Source: Klebsiella pneumoniae (GTDB taxonomy: Bacteria; Pseudomonadota; Gammaproteobacteria; Enterobacterales; Enterobacteriaceae). From it: a stretch of DNA of 64,000 nt. A program made the position numbers and the translations under genes. Shown here in pieces: positions 19,240 through 27,612 of this stretch; the first letter of the stretch is position 1; every line of letters begins with the position of its first letter. The stretch is from assembly GCF_000742135.1 (NCBI RefSeq), contig NZ_KN046818.1:4345447-4409446 (forward strand), in the 5' to 3' direction. Below the pieces are notes generated by a model. The model worked only from the letters and a program-made list of their open reading frames with translations, was not told where the DNA came from and did not search any database.

Positions 19240-19989
19240 TCAGAGATCCACGCTGTTCGGCAGGATCACAATGTCGCGTACGGTGACGTTTTTCGAACGC
19301 GTCACCATAAACAGCACCGACTCCGCCACTTCAATCGGCTGCATCAGGCTGCCGTTGGCCAGCGCTTCGTCCATTTTGGCTTTTGGCCAGTCGTCCAGCA
19401 GAGCGGTAACCACCGGGCCCGGCAGTACGGCGCCGACGCGCACGCCATACTGCGCCACCTGGCGACGAGTGGTGTGCACAAATGCCTGCACCGCGAATTT
19501 CGACGCGGTATAGACAGGCTCCCAGATCACCGGCACCACGCCCGCGATCGAGCTGGTGAAGATAATATCCCCGGATTTTTGCGCGATCAGATGCGGCAGG
19601 ACGCTGCGCACGCAGCGGAAGGCGGCGTTGATATTAAGGTGCAGCACGCGGTCCCAGACGTCCGGGTCGCCCTCGGCCACCGGCCCGCCGATATAGGCGC
19701 CGGCGTTGGCGTGGAAGATATCGAGACGCCCGGTAAGCTGCAAAATGCCCTGCAGTAGGTTATCGACCTGGTCCGCCTGCATCAGGTCGACCTGCAGGGC
19801 GAAGGCGTTTTCGCCAAGTTCGGCGACCAGTTTGTTGAGCTTTTCGCCTTCGCGGTCGATCAGCACCACTTTCGCGCCAGCCCCCAGCAGGGTCCTCGCG
19901 CACTCGAGGCCGATACCGGACGCCGCGCCGGTGATCGCGGCGACTTTACCGCTGAGGGAAGTATTCATAGAGGAGACAGAGTGGTTCAT
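19240..19989 (-). CDS. rbtD: RbtD, ribitol 2-dehydrogenase
   Basis: A 249-residue short-chain dehydrogenase that oxidises ribitol to D-ribulose with NAD+. It shows the cofactor motif TGAASGIG, the NAG motif at HANAGAY, catalytic serine in FTSSIAG and the YTASK catalytic pair. The sequence is essentially that of the classic Klebsiella aerogenes enzyme used in early experimental-evolution work on xylitol use. It is the first gene of the rbt operon, preceded by an AAGGA ribosome-binding site, and divergent from the repressor gene rbtR. Confidence 0.97.
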   Translation of the reverse strand: MNHSVSSMNTSLSGKVAAITGAASGIGLECARTLLGAGAKVVLIDREGEKLNKLVAELGENAFALQVDLMQADQVDNLLQGILQLTGRLDIFHANAGAYIGGPVAEGDPDVWDRVLHLNINAAFRCVRSVLPHLIAQKSGDIIFTSSIAGVVPVIWEPVYTASKFAVQAFVHTTRRQVAQYGVRVGAVLPGPVVTALLDDWPKAKMDEALANGSLMQPIEVAESVLFMVTRSKNVTVRDIVILPNSVDL

Positions 19990-20022
19990 TTTATAATCCT
20001 TTGCCGTGTCTGGTTAAAACTA

Positions 20023-20053
20023 TCGAACGCGAGGGCATCACGTTCGAGGTGAT
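20023..20053. promoter_or_regulatory. Inverted repeats just upstream of rbtD
   Basis: TCGAACG at 20023-20029 pairs with CGTTCGA at 20041-20047, and ATCAC at 20037-20041 with GTGAT at 20049-20053. The overlapping symmetries lie 34-64 bases before the rbtD start, where promoter or operator sequence is expected. The assignment to RbtR or CRP is open. Confidence 0.4.
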
Positions 20054-20150
20054 AGACTAAATCTGGTAACATATTGAATATCAGCATCTTAATTCAGGCT
20101 TGCTGGCATGTTGAGGCGGTATGCGCGCGTACTTCCTGGCGTGAAAAGGA

Positions 20151-20196
20151 TGCTCAATCGATGAAGCTATGTTGCTCTCGCTTCATCGATTGAGCA
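20151..20196. promoter_or_regulatory. Long inverted repeat in the rbtD-rbtR divergent region, probable RbtR operators
   Basis: TGCTCAATCGATGAAGC at 20151-20167 is repeated as its exact reverse complement at 20180-20196, with a 12-base spacer. Each arm itself holds a near-palindrome, TCAATCGATGA, of the size and symmetry bound by LacI-family dimers. Two such sites 29 bases apart, about 48 bases before rbtR, suggest cooperative binding by RbtR and autoregulation. Confidence 0.65.
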
Positions 20197-20243
20197 AGTG
20201 GGGAAATTAACAGCGACATGATTTTGTGACGCAAGTTGGAAAA

Positions 20244-21245
20244 ATGAAGAAGATAACGATTTACGACCTGGCGGAACTTTCCGGCGTTTCGGCGAGCGCG
20301 GTGAGCGCTATCCTCAACGGTAACTGGAAAAAGCGCCGCATCAGCGCCAAGCTTGCGGAAAAGGTGACGCGGATTGCCGAGGAGCAGGGCTATGCGATTA
20401 ACCGTCAGGCCAGCATGCTGCGCAGTAAAAAATCACACGTCATCGGTATGATTATCCCCAAATATGATAACCACTACTTCGGTTCCATCGCCGAACGCTT
20501 TGAGGAGATGGCCCGCGAGCGCGGCCTGCTGCCGATTATCACCTGTACGCGCCGGCGTCCGGAACTGGAGATCGAAGCGGTAAAGGCGATGCTCTCCTGG
20601 CAGGTTGACTGGGTGGTCGCGACCGGGGCGACCAATCCGGATAAAATTTCCGCGCTATGCCAGCAGGCGGGCGTGCCAACGGTCAATCTCGACCTGCCGG
20701 GCTCTCTCTCGCCGTCGGTGATTTCGGATAACTACGGCGGCGCGAAAGCGCTGACTCATAAGATCCTGGCTAATAGCGCCCGCCGCCGCGGAGAGCTGGC
20801 GCCGCTGACCTTTATCGGCGGGCGCAGCAGCGACCATAACACCAGCGAGCGTTTACGCGGCTTCCACGATGCGCATCGCGAGCTGGGGCTTAGCGTGCCG
20901 CAGGCGAATATTCTGGCTCCCGGCTATTCGAAAGGCCACGTTGAGGCCTGCCTGCAGGAGCGGTTTAGCAGCGAGAAGACGCTGTTGCAGGGGATATTTG
21001 TTAACTCGACGATATCCCTGGAAGGGGTTGTGCGCTGGCTGTCGCAGGTGGGTCTGACCGGCAGCGAGCAGCCGCCGATGGGCTGCTTCGACTGGGATCC
21101 TTTTGTCTACCTGCTGGGGCACGATATCGACATGGTGCAGCAGGACGTGCCGGCGATGCTGGACGCTGTTTTTTCGATTATTGACGCCGGCGAAGCCAGC
21201 CAGCAGCGGATTGAAATTCCCCCGCGACTGATGAGCAGCAGCTGA
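20244..21245 (+). CDS. rbtR: RbtR, LacI-family repressor of the ribitol operon
   Basis: A 333-residue LacI/GalR-family regulator. The N-terminal helix-turn-helix ITIYDLAELSGVSASAVSAIL and hinge are followed by a periplasmic-binding-protein-like effector domain starting at HVIGMIIPKYDNHYFG. The ATG at 20244 is chosen over an in-frame GTG at 20226 because it starts the conserved domain. It is divergent from rbtD and convergent with dalR, the position of the ribitol repressor in the known Klebsiella locus. The inducer in that system is D-ribulose. Confidence 0.93.
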   Translation: MKKITIYDLAELSGVSASAVSAILNGNWKKRRISAKLAEKVTRIAEEQGYAINRQASMLRSKKSHVIGMIIPKYDNHYFGSIAERFEEMARERGLLPIITCTRRRPELEIEAVKAMLSWQVDWVVATGATNPDKISALCQQAGVPTVNLDLPGSLSPSVISDNYGGAKALTHKILANSARRRGELAPLTFIGGRSSDHNTSERLRGFHDAHRELGLSVPQANILAPGYSKGHVEACLQERFSSEKTLLQGIFVNSTISLEGVVRWLSQVGLTGSEQPPMGCFDWDPFVYLLGHDIDMVQQDVPAMLDAVFSIIDAGEASQQRIEIPPRLMSSS

Positions 21246-21267
21246 GTCGCTGTCTGGCTGTTAAACG

Positions 21268-22209
21268 TTACCGCGTCAGCAGCCAGCGGGCGGTATGCTC
21301 ATCGGTCACCAGGCCATTGATCCAGCCGCCTTTAAGGGCGGCCAGGATCGCCGGTCGTTTATGTTCTCCACAGGCAGCGGCAATCCGCGGGCAGTGGCTC
21401 TGGCGGATATCATAGCTGGTGATCATGCGGTTGATCTCGCTGTCTACCACGTCGCCTTGCGCATCAATAAACCGCCCGAGGATTTCCCCGATGCCGCCGC
21501 GGGCGGTCAGCTCATCCATCTGCGCCTGATTGATAAAGCCGTCTTTAAAGATCGGACTTTGCGTGCCCAGCGGACCAATGCCGACAAAAATCACGTCCGC
21601 CTCTTGGGCGACGCCGGAGACGCTGCGGAATAAGCGGTTGGTGCACCACATCTCATGCTCCTCCGCGCTCTGGGCGTAGCGCGGCGCCGGCCACTGATAG
21701 TACTTGGCCTTAATTTTGCGGGTCAGCAGCAGGGGCACGTCATCGTAATAATTGCACTGCCCGTCGGCGTTCATGGCGCTGATCAGCGCCACGCAGCGGG
21801 TATTCAGGCTGTCAAAATCGATGCGCTGCAGCGCTTTTTTCAGGGTCAGGCCCGAGCCCAGACCGATAATTTTCTCTTTATCATCCTGCAGATAGCGAGC
21901 CATCAGCTGATAGCAGCCAAATGACACACTGTCGAGGGTGCTTTCTTCGCTAAAGGCGGGGACCACATTGCACTCGATCAAGCGGTATTTTTCCTGCAGC
22001 AACTGCGCATAATCGAGGCAGTTCGCTACCGGATGGTGCAGATTAATTGACACAATCCCTTCTTCTTTCGCGGCGGCGATCAGCCGTTGCACCACCGGTC
22101 TGGAGGTGCCCAGCTGGCTGGCAATCTCGCTCTGATTCTGGCCGGCGATGTAGTACATCCATGCGGCACGCACCTTCTGATCCAATCGGATATCGTCTTC
22201 TTTACTCAT
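21268..22209 (-). CDS. dalR: DalR, SorC-family regulator of the D-arabinitol operon
   Basis: A 313-residue SorC/DeoR-type sugar-binding regulator. The N-terminal helix-turn-helix is at about residues 25-50 (NQSEIASQLGTSRPVVQRLIAAAKEEG), followed by a sugar-binding domain with IGLGSGLTLKKAL and FVGIGPLGTQSPIF. It is divergent from dalD and convergent with rbtR. The ATG at 22209 is chosen because the conserved domain starts there (MSKEDDIRLDQKVRAAWMYY); codons upstream to 22245 look like leader. Position matches the known arabinitol repressor. Confidence 0.92.
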   Translation of the reverse strand: MSKEDDIRLDQKVRAAWMYYIAGQNQSEIASQLGTSRPVVQRLIAAAKEEGIVSINLHHPVANCLDYAQLLQEKYRLIECNVVPAFSEESTLDSVSFGCYQLMARYLQDDKEKIIGLGSGLTLKKALQRIDFDSLNTRCVALISAMNADGQCNYYDDVPLLLTRKIKAKYYQWPAPRYAQSAEEHEMWCTNRLFRSVSGVAQEADVIFVGIGPLGTQSPIFKDGFINQAQMDELTARGGIGEILGRFIDAQGDVVDSEINRMITSYDIRQSHCPRIAAACGEHKRPAILAALKGGWINGLVTDEHTARWLLTR

Positions 22210-22298
22210 GGTTCCCCGCCCTAAGTTGCTGGCCAGGGCACGCAATTGGCCCGGCGAATACCCGCATTCTCGCCGTGGTTGGCATAACTGGCAAGCTT

Positions 22299-22345
22299 TT
22301 GCTCTTTTCTGGTCATTTGTAATTTAATTGGGTAATTGCTCTTTT
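22299..22345. promoter_or_regulatory. Direct repeats in the dalR-dalD control region, candidate DalR sites
   Basis: TTGCTCTTTT occurs at 22299-22308 and again at 22336-22345, a 37-base spacing, with a weaker related GGCTCTTATT just after. All lie 70-120 bases upstream of dalD in AT-rich sequence between divergent promoters. SorC-family regulators bind as tetramers to repeated sites of this kind. Confidence 0.45.
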
Positions 22346-22415
22346 GTGATCTATGGCTCTTATTTAGGTCAAATGATCAATTACAGTGGCGCCATCAACT
22401 CAAGGAGAGCAGAAC

Positions 22416-23783
22416 ATGAACAATCAATTCACATGGCTTCATATCGGTCTGGGTTCTTTTCATCGCGCGCATCAGGCGTGGTATCTGCATCGTCTGATTG
22501 CTTCCGGGGATAATCGCTGGCGCATCGCGGCGGGGAATATTCGCAACGACGCCGAGCAGGTGGTCCAGGCGCTGGCGGCGCAGGGAGGACGTTACGTCCT
22601 CGAGACCGTCAGCCCGGAAGGGGAGCGCGAATATGAAGAGATCACCTCAATCCAGAAACTGCTACCGTGGCAGGCCGGGCTACAGCCGCTGATTAACGAA
22701 GGGGCAAACCCGCAGACCAAAGTTATCGCCTTTACCGTGACGGAAGGAGGGTACTACCTGAACACTCGCCATCGGCTGGAAACCAGCAACCCCGATCTGC
22801 AGGCCGACCTGCAAGGCGAGTGCAAAACCATTTACGGCACCCTCGCGCGGATCCTGGAAAAGCGCATGGCCGACAACGCCGGGCCGCTGACCCTGCTCAA
22901 CTGCGATAACGTGCGCCATAACGGCGAGCGTTTCCACGACGGTATGGTCGAGTTCCTGCAGCTCACCGGCAAACAGGCGGTGATTGACTGGATGGCGGCC
23001 AATACCACCTGTCCGAACACCATGGTGGACCGCATCACCCCGCGTCCGGCGGCCGATCTGCCGGCCCGCATCAAAGCGCAAACCGGAATTGATGACAAAG
23101 CGCCGGTGATGGGGGAGACCTTTATCCAGTGGGTAGTGGAGAACAACTTCCGCGATGTCCGCCCGAATCTGGAGGCAGTCGGCGTGGAGATGGTGGAGTC
23201 GGTCATCCCGTATGAAGAGGCGAAAATCCGTATTCTGAACGCGTCGCACAGCTGCATTGCCTGGGCGGGAACCTTAATCGGCCAGCAGTATATTCATGAA
23301 AGCACGCTGACCGATGTTATCTACGCCATTGCCGACCGCTACGTTACGGAGGACGTTATTCCGTGTCTCGGCGATAACGGCATTGATCTGCCGACCTACC
23401 GGGATGTGGTGCTTAAGCGCTTTACCAACCCCTATATCCAGGACACCAACCAGCGCGTCGCCGCCGACGGCTTCTCGAAAATTCCGGCGATGATCGCGCC
23501 AACCTTGCAGGAGTGCTACCAGCGCGGCGTCCGCCCGGAAGCGACCGCCATGCTGCCGGCGCTGTTCTTCGTCTTTATGGAGCAGTGGCACAAGGGAACT
23601 CTGCCGTATCAGTACCAGGACGGCATCCTGGATGCGCAGGCGGTGCATGAGATGTTCGAGGCTCAGGATCCGGTGGCTGTCTACGCGCGCGATAAAGCCC
23701 TGTTTGGTGATCTCGCCAACAACGCGGATTTCCTGGCGCTGATGCGCGAGAAAGTCGCCGCCGTTTACACGCTGATTAACTAA
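22416..23783 (+). CDS. dalD: DalD, D-arabinitol 4-dehydrogenase
   Basis: A 455-residue member of the long-chain mannitol dehydrogenase family. It oxidises D-arabinitol to D-xylulose with NAD+. The nucleotide-binding N terminus reads [17 protein letters not shown]. The family catalytic signature K-x(4)-N-x(2)-H is present in [14 protein letters not shown], about residue 275. The ATG at 22416 follows an AAGGAGAG ribosome-binding site. It is the first gene of dalD-dalK-dalT. Confidence 0.96.
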   Translation: MNNQFTWLHIGLGSFHRAHQAWYLHRLIASGDNRWRIAAGNIRNDAEQVVQALAAQGGRYVLETVSPEGEREYEEITSIQKLLPWQAGLQPLINEGANPQTKVIAFTVTEGGYYLNTRHRLETSNPDLQADLQGECKTIYGTLARILEKRMADNAGPLTLLNCDNVRHNGERFHDGMVEFLQLTGKQAVIDWMAANTTCPNTMVDRITPRPAADLPARIKAQTGIDDKAPVMGETFIQWVVENNFRDVRPNLEAVGVEMVESVIPYEEAKIRILNASHSCIAWAGTLIGQQYIHESTLTDVIYAIADRYVTEDVIPCLGDNGIDLPTYRDVVLKRFTNPYIQDTNQRVAADGFSKIPAMIAPTLQECYQRGVRPEATAMLPALFFVFMEQWHKGTLPYQYQDGILDAQAVHEMFEAQDPVAVYARDKALFGDLANNADFLALMREKVAAVYTLIN

Positions 23784-23792
23784 GAGGTGGCT

Positions 23793-25256
23793 ATGTATCT
23801 GGGTATCGATCTCGGCACATCGGAAGTCAAAGCGCTGGTCATTGATGAGAACCATGAGGTTATCGCCAGCCATAGCGCGCCGCTGAGTATTCAGCGGCCT
23901 CATCCGCACTGGTCAGAACAAGCGCCGGAGCTATGGTGGGAGGCGACGGAGTACCTGATGGCCACGCTACGGGAAAAATGCGCCCAGCATTGGCCGGCCA
24001 TTAAGGCGATTGGCCTCTCCGGGCAGATGCACGGCGCGGTGTTGCTGGATGCAGAGGGGCAGGCGATCCGTCCGGCCATTCTGTGGAACGACACCCGCTG
24101 CGCCGCAGAGTGCGCCGAGCTGGAGGCGATGGCGCCGGAGCTGCATCAGGTGGCGGGCAACCTGGCGATGCCGGGCTTTACCGCGCCGAAGCTGTTGTGG
24201 GTGCGCCGTCATGAGCCGCAGCACTTTCAGCGCACCGCCACGGTGCTGCTGCCCAAGGATTATCTGCGCTACCGGATGACCGGGAAGAAAGTCTCCGATA
24301 TGTCGGACGCCGCCGGGACGCTGTGGCTGGACGTGGCGAAGCGCGACTGGTCCGACGCTCTGCTGGACAAGTGCGGCCTGTCGCGTAGCCAAATGCCGAC
24401 GCTGGTCGAAGGCTGCGAGATTTCCGCCACCCTTGACCCGCAGGTGGCTGCCCGCTGGGGGCTGAACGCCTCGGTGGTGGTGGCCGGGGGCGGGGGGGAT
24501 AACGCGGTCAGCGCCATTGGCGTCGGCGCGGTCTCGCCGGGGGATGCGTTTATTTCGCTCGGCACCTCCGGGGTGCTGTTTGTGGTGACCGATGCCTATC
24601 GTCCGGCGCCGCAGTCGGCGGTACATGCGTTTTGTCACGTGCTGCCGAACCTGTGGCACCAGATGAGCGTCATGCTGAGCGCCGCCAGCTGTTTGCAGTG
24701 GTTCTGCCGCCTGACCGGCACCACGGAGGTGGCGCTGCTGGCGGAGATTGCCGAGCTAAGCGAGGAGGATAAAGCCAACGCGCCGTTCTTCCTGCCCTAT
24801 CTCTCCGGGGAACGAACCCCGCATAACGATCCTGACGCCCGCGGCATCTTCTGGGGCATGACCCACGCCAGCCTGCGCGCGCAGCTCGGCTACGCGGTGC
24901 TGGAGGGGGTGAGCTTTGGGATCAACGACGGCCTGCAGGCATTGAAAGAGAGCGGGACACCGATCGCGCAGTGCTCGCTGGTGGGCGGGGGCGCCCGCAG
25001 CCCGTTCTGGGCCCAGCTGCTGGCCGATATTCTCGCTATGCCGGTGGTGACCCACAAAGGCGGAGAGACCGGAGGCGCGCTGGGCGCGGCGCGGCTGGCC
25101 TGCCTGGCGGCGGGCAAACCCATTGCCGCGGTGTGTGAAAAACCGGAAGTCTGGCAGACCTGGCGTGCGGATCCCATTCGCCACCACACCCTGATGCAAC
25201 GCTACGCGCAGTTTAAGGCCCTGTATTTAAACGATCTGCACTATCGACAGCACTGA
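23793..25256 (+). CDS. dalK: DalK, D-xylulose kinase
   Basis: A 487-residue FGGY-family kinase closely related to XylB. It converts D-xylulose to D-xylulose-5-phosphate. It has YLGIDLGTSEVKAL at the N terminus, GLSGQMHGAVLLD, a glycine-rich VVAGGGGDNAVSAIG loop, and GERTPHNDPDARG. The ATG at 23793 has an AGAGGTGG ribosome-binding site nine bases after the dalD stop. The gene has its own xylulokinase role even when xylB is present elsewhere. Confidence 0.95.
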   Translation: MYLGIDLGTSEVKALVIDENHEVIASHSAPLSIQRPHPHWSEQAPELWWEATEYLMATLREKCAQHWPAIKAIGLSGQMHGAVLLDAEGQAIRPAILWNDTRCAAECAELEAMAPELHQVAGNLAMPGFTAPKLLWVRRHEPQHFQRTATVLLPKDYLRYRMTGKKVSDMSDAAGTLWLDVAKRDWSDALLDKCGLSRSQMPTLVEGCEISATLDPQVAARWGLNASVVVAGGGGDNAVSAIGVGAVSPGDAFISLGTSGVLFVVTDAYRPAPQSAVHAFCHVLPNLWHQMSVMLSAASCLQWFCRLTGTTEVALLAEIAELSEEDKANAPFFLPYLSGERTPHNDPDARGIFWGMTHASLRAQLGYAVLEGVSFGINDGLQALKESGTPIAQCSLVGGGARSPFWAQLLADILAMPVVTHKGGETGGALGAARLACLAAGKPIAAVCEKPEVWQTWRADPIRHHTLMQRYAQFKALYLNDLHYRQH

Positions 25257-25270
25257 TTTTCATCATAACC

Positions 25271-25298
25271 GCCGCTTCGTTGCACGTCGCGGAGCGGC
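25271..25298 (+). promoter_or_regulatory. Intercistronic hairpin between dalK and dalT
   Basis: GCCGCT at 25271-25276 pairs with AGCGGC at 25293-25298 around a loop that is itself partly paired. It occupies the same place before dalT that the CTCCGCTG hairpin occupies before rbtT, although the sequences differ. Confidence 0.4.
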
Positions 25299-25326
25299 CA
25301 CCCTGTACCCTGAAAACGAGGTCATT

Positions 25327-26604
25327 ATGTCTATCAATAATAAACAGTGGCTCGGTTTACCCCTGAACCTGCTCTGGGGATACATCGCCATTGCCGTATT
25401 TATGACCGGCGACGGTTTTGAATTAGCCTTTCTGTCGCACTATATCAAAGCGCTCGGCTTCTCTCCGGCGGAGGCCTCCTTTGCCTTTACCCTCTACGGC
25501 CTGGCCGCTGCGCTGTCGGCGTGGATTTCCGGCGTGGTGGCGGAAATTATCACCCCGCTGAAAACGATGATGATTGGCTTCGTGCTGTGGTGCGTATTCC
25601 ACGTGCTGTTCCTCGTTTTCGGCCTCGGTCACGCCAACTATGCGCTGATCCTGCTTTTCTACGGCATCCGCGGCTTCGCCTATCCGCTGTTCCTCTACTC
25701 GTTTATCGTGGCGATTGTCCATAACGTCAAAAGCGACAACGCCAGCTCGGCCATCGGCTGGTTCTGGGCGGTGTATTCCATCGGCATCGGGGTCTTCGGC
25801 AGCTATATTCCGAGCTTTACCATTCCGCACATTGGCGAAATGGGCACCCTGTGGCTGGCGCTGGCCTTCTGCCTTACCGGGGGCGTGATTGCCCTGGTTT
25901 CCCTGCGCCATATTCAAACGCCGCAGCATATGCAGAATCTCACCACCCGTGAGAAGTTTTCCGAGCTGGGACGCGCCGCGACGCTGCTCTATACCAACCG
26001 CAATATTCTGCTGTCGAGCATGGTGAGGATTATCAATACCCTCTCGCTGTTCGGTTTTGCGGTGATTATGCCGATGATGTTTGTCGATGAGCTGGGCTTC
26101 AGCACTTCAGAATGGCTCCAGGTATGGGCAGTCTTCTTCTTCACCACCATTTTCTCTAACGTGCTGTGGGGGATCCTCGGGGAAAAACTGGGCTGGATGA
26201 AGGTGGTGCGCTGGTTCGGCTGCATCGGGATGGCGCTCTCCAGCCTGGCGTTTTACTACATTCCTCAGCACTTTGGCCATAGCTTTGCGATGGCGCTGAT
26301 CCCCGCCATCGCCCTCGGGATCTTTGTCGCCGCCTTCGTGCCGCTGGCGGCCGTGTTCCCGGCGCTGGAGCCGAAGCATAAAGGCGCGGCCATTTCGGTC
26401 TATAACCTGTCGGCGGGGATGTCGAACTTTCTCGCGCCGGCGATTGCCGTGGTGCTGCTGCCGTTCTTCAGCACCATCGGGGTGGTGATCGCCTATACCG
26501 CATTGTACGTGGTGGCCTTTTTCCTCTGCGCCTTTATCCGCGTGGAGCAGCCGGGGTTCTCCCACAAGGAAGCAACCGCCCGCGAGCAGGTTGAATTCTC
26601 GTAG
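25327..26604 (+). CDS. dalT: DalT, D-arabinitol transporter (MFS)
   Basis: A 425-residue major facilitator with about 12 membrane helices, a close paralogue of RbtT in the opposite orientation. The first 400 residues align without gaps; the C-terminal tails after IRVEQP differ. It is third in the dal operon, so the cargo is taken to be D-arabinitol. A GAGGTCATT ribosome-binding region precedes the ATG. A HAD phosphatase gene follows after 48 bases and may be co-transcribed. Confidence 0.93.
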   Translation: MSINNKQWLGLPLNLLWGYIAIAVFMTGDGFELAFLSHYIKALGFSPAEASFAFTLYGLAAALSAWISGVVAEIITPLKTMMIGFVLWCVFHVLFLVFGLGHANYALILLFYGIRGFAYPLFLYSFIVAIVHNVKSDNASSAIGWFWAVYSIGIGVFGSYIPSFTIPHIGEMGTLWLALAFCLTGGVIALVSLRHIQTPQHMQNLTTREKFSELGRAATLLYTNRNILLSSMVRIINTLSLFGFAVIMPMMFVDELGFSTSEWLQVWAVFFFTTIFSNVLWGILGEKLGWMKVVRWFGCIGMALSSLAFYYIPQHFGHSFAMALIPAIALGIFVAAFVPLAAVFPALEPKHKGAAISVYNLSAGMSNFLAPAIAVVLLPFFSTIGVVIAYTALYVVAFFLCAFIRVEQPGFSHKEATAREQVEFS

Positions 26605-26652
26605 GTACTGCGGCTGGCATGCGCTTCATGCCAGCCTTAATGAGGTGAACGA

Positions 26653-27315
26653 ATGAGTATGCAGGCGGTTATTTTTGACATGGATGGCGTGATTATTGAT
26701 TCCGAGGCGCTGTGGCGTCAGGCGCAGATTGACGCCCTCGCGCAGTGGGGGGCAACGGCGAGCGTTGCTGAATGTGAAACCCTGACCAAGGGCAAGCGCC
26801 TCGACGACATTGCCGGCACCTGGTGCCGCTATTTTCAGCTTGATCTCGCTCCACAGCGGCTTGAAGACGCGATCCTGCAGCGCATCACCCGTCTGATTGC
26901 CGCGAAAGGCGAACCGATGCGCGGGGTGCAGGAGGCGTTACGCTATTTTCGCGAAGCGGGTTATAAGATTGCGCTCGCCACGTCATCATCTCGTCAGGTT
27001 ATTGCCGCTGTGCTGAACAAGCTTTCGCTCTGGCACTTTTTTGACGCGATCTCCAGCGCGGATGATGAACCACGCGGCAAACCGCACCCGGCGGTGTACC
27101 TCACGACGCTGCGGAAGCTCAATCTCAACGCCAGCCAGTGTCTGGTGATTGAGGATAGCTTTACCGGCTTTTGCGCGGCCCAGTCGGCGGGGATTGCCAC
27201 GATAGTGATTGCAGAAGATAGCCAGCACGCGCGTTTTCAGGCCGCCGCTGGCCGCTATCAAACCTTACCTGAACTGCTGGAAGCGCTTAGCGCGGAGCCA
27301 GCGGCGGCGGTTTAA
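26653..27315 (+). CDS. HAD-family sugar/polyol phosphatase, HxpB-like
   Basis: A 220-residue haloacid dehalogenase hydrolase of the beta-phosphoglucomutase/HxpB (YniC) subgroup. The nucleophile motif is DMDGV at residues 9-13. Other signatures are ATSSSRQV (motif II), GKPHP (motif III lysine) and IEDSFTG (motif IV). Characterised relatives dephosphorylate hexitol phosphates and 2-deoxyglucose-6-phosphate. It follows dalT on the same strand with a GAGGTG ribosome-binding site, so it may clear dead-end pentitol phosphates. That role is inference. Confidence 0.86.
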   Translation: MSMQAVIFDMDGVIIDSEALWRQAQIDALAQWGATASVAECETLTKGKRLDDIAGTWCRYFQLDLAPQRLEDAILQRITRLIAAKGEPMRGVQEALRYFREAGYKIALATSSSRQVIAAVLNKLSLWHFFDAISSADDEPRGKPHPAVYLTTLRKLNLNASQCLVIEDSFTGFCAAQSAGIATIVIAEDSQHARFQAAAGRYQTLPELLEALSAEPAAAV

Positions 27316-27612
27316 GTCAGCCATTTGTGGGCGCAGACATTCCCGGGATGTAGCTGGTCGGTTAATCTTTTCTCTGCGCTCACGCCCTTTTTTCTCCTGG
27401 TCGATCTGCCTCACATTTCGCTCATCTTTTGTGAAAACAGTCACGTCTTGTTGTGCCAATGCCCAAATTTATGGCCTTGCTTAGCGGTGTTTGTCCGAGG
27501 CACTACTACGAAGTTGTGCTTAGATTATATATTGAAACGTATTTTCAATAATGTGAAACCGCTTTGCCGATCTGCTTATGTCGATCGGATTTGGCCGTGA
27601 TAAGGACCGAGC
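27316..27612. promoter_or_regulatory. Promoter region of the enolase/ABC module, with an inverted-repeat site
   Basis: A 297-base AT-richer gap. It contains ATTGAAA-CGTAT-TTTCAAT at 27531-27549, a perfect seven-base inverted repeat with a five-base spacer, about 64 bases before the next start. That looks like an operator for a dimeric regulator. Short open frames here have no ribosome-binding site or family similarity. Confidence 0.45.

Noticed and set aside
27209..27600. Open frames of about 90 codons between the HAD and enolase-type genes
   Set aside because: They overlap the HAD gene or the promoter region, lack ribosome-binding sites and have low-complexity products.
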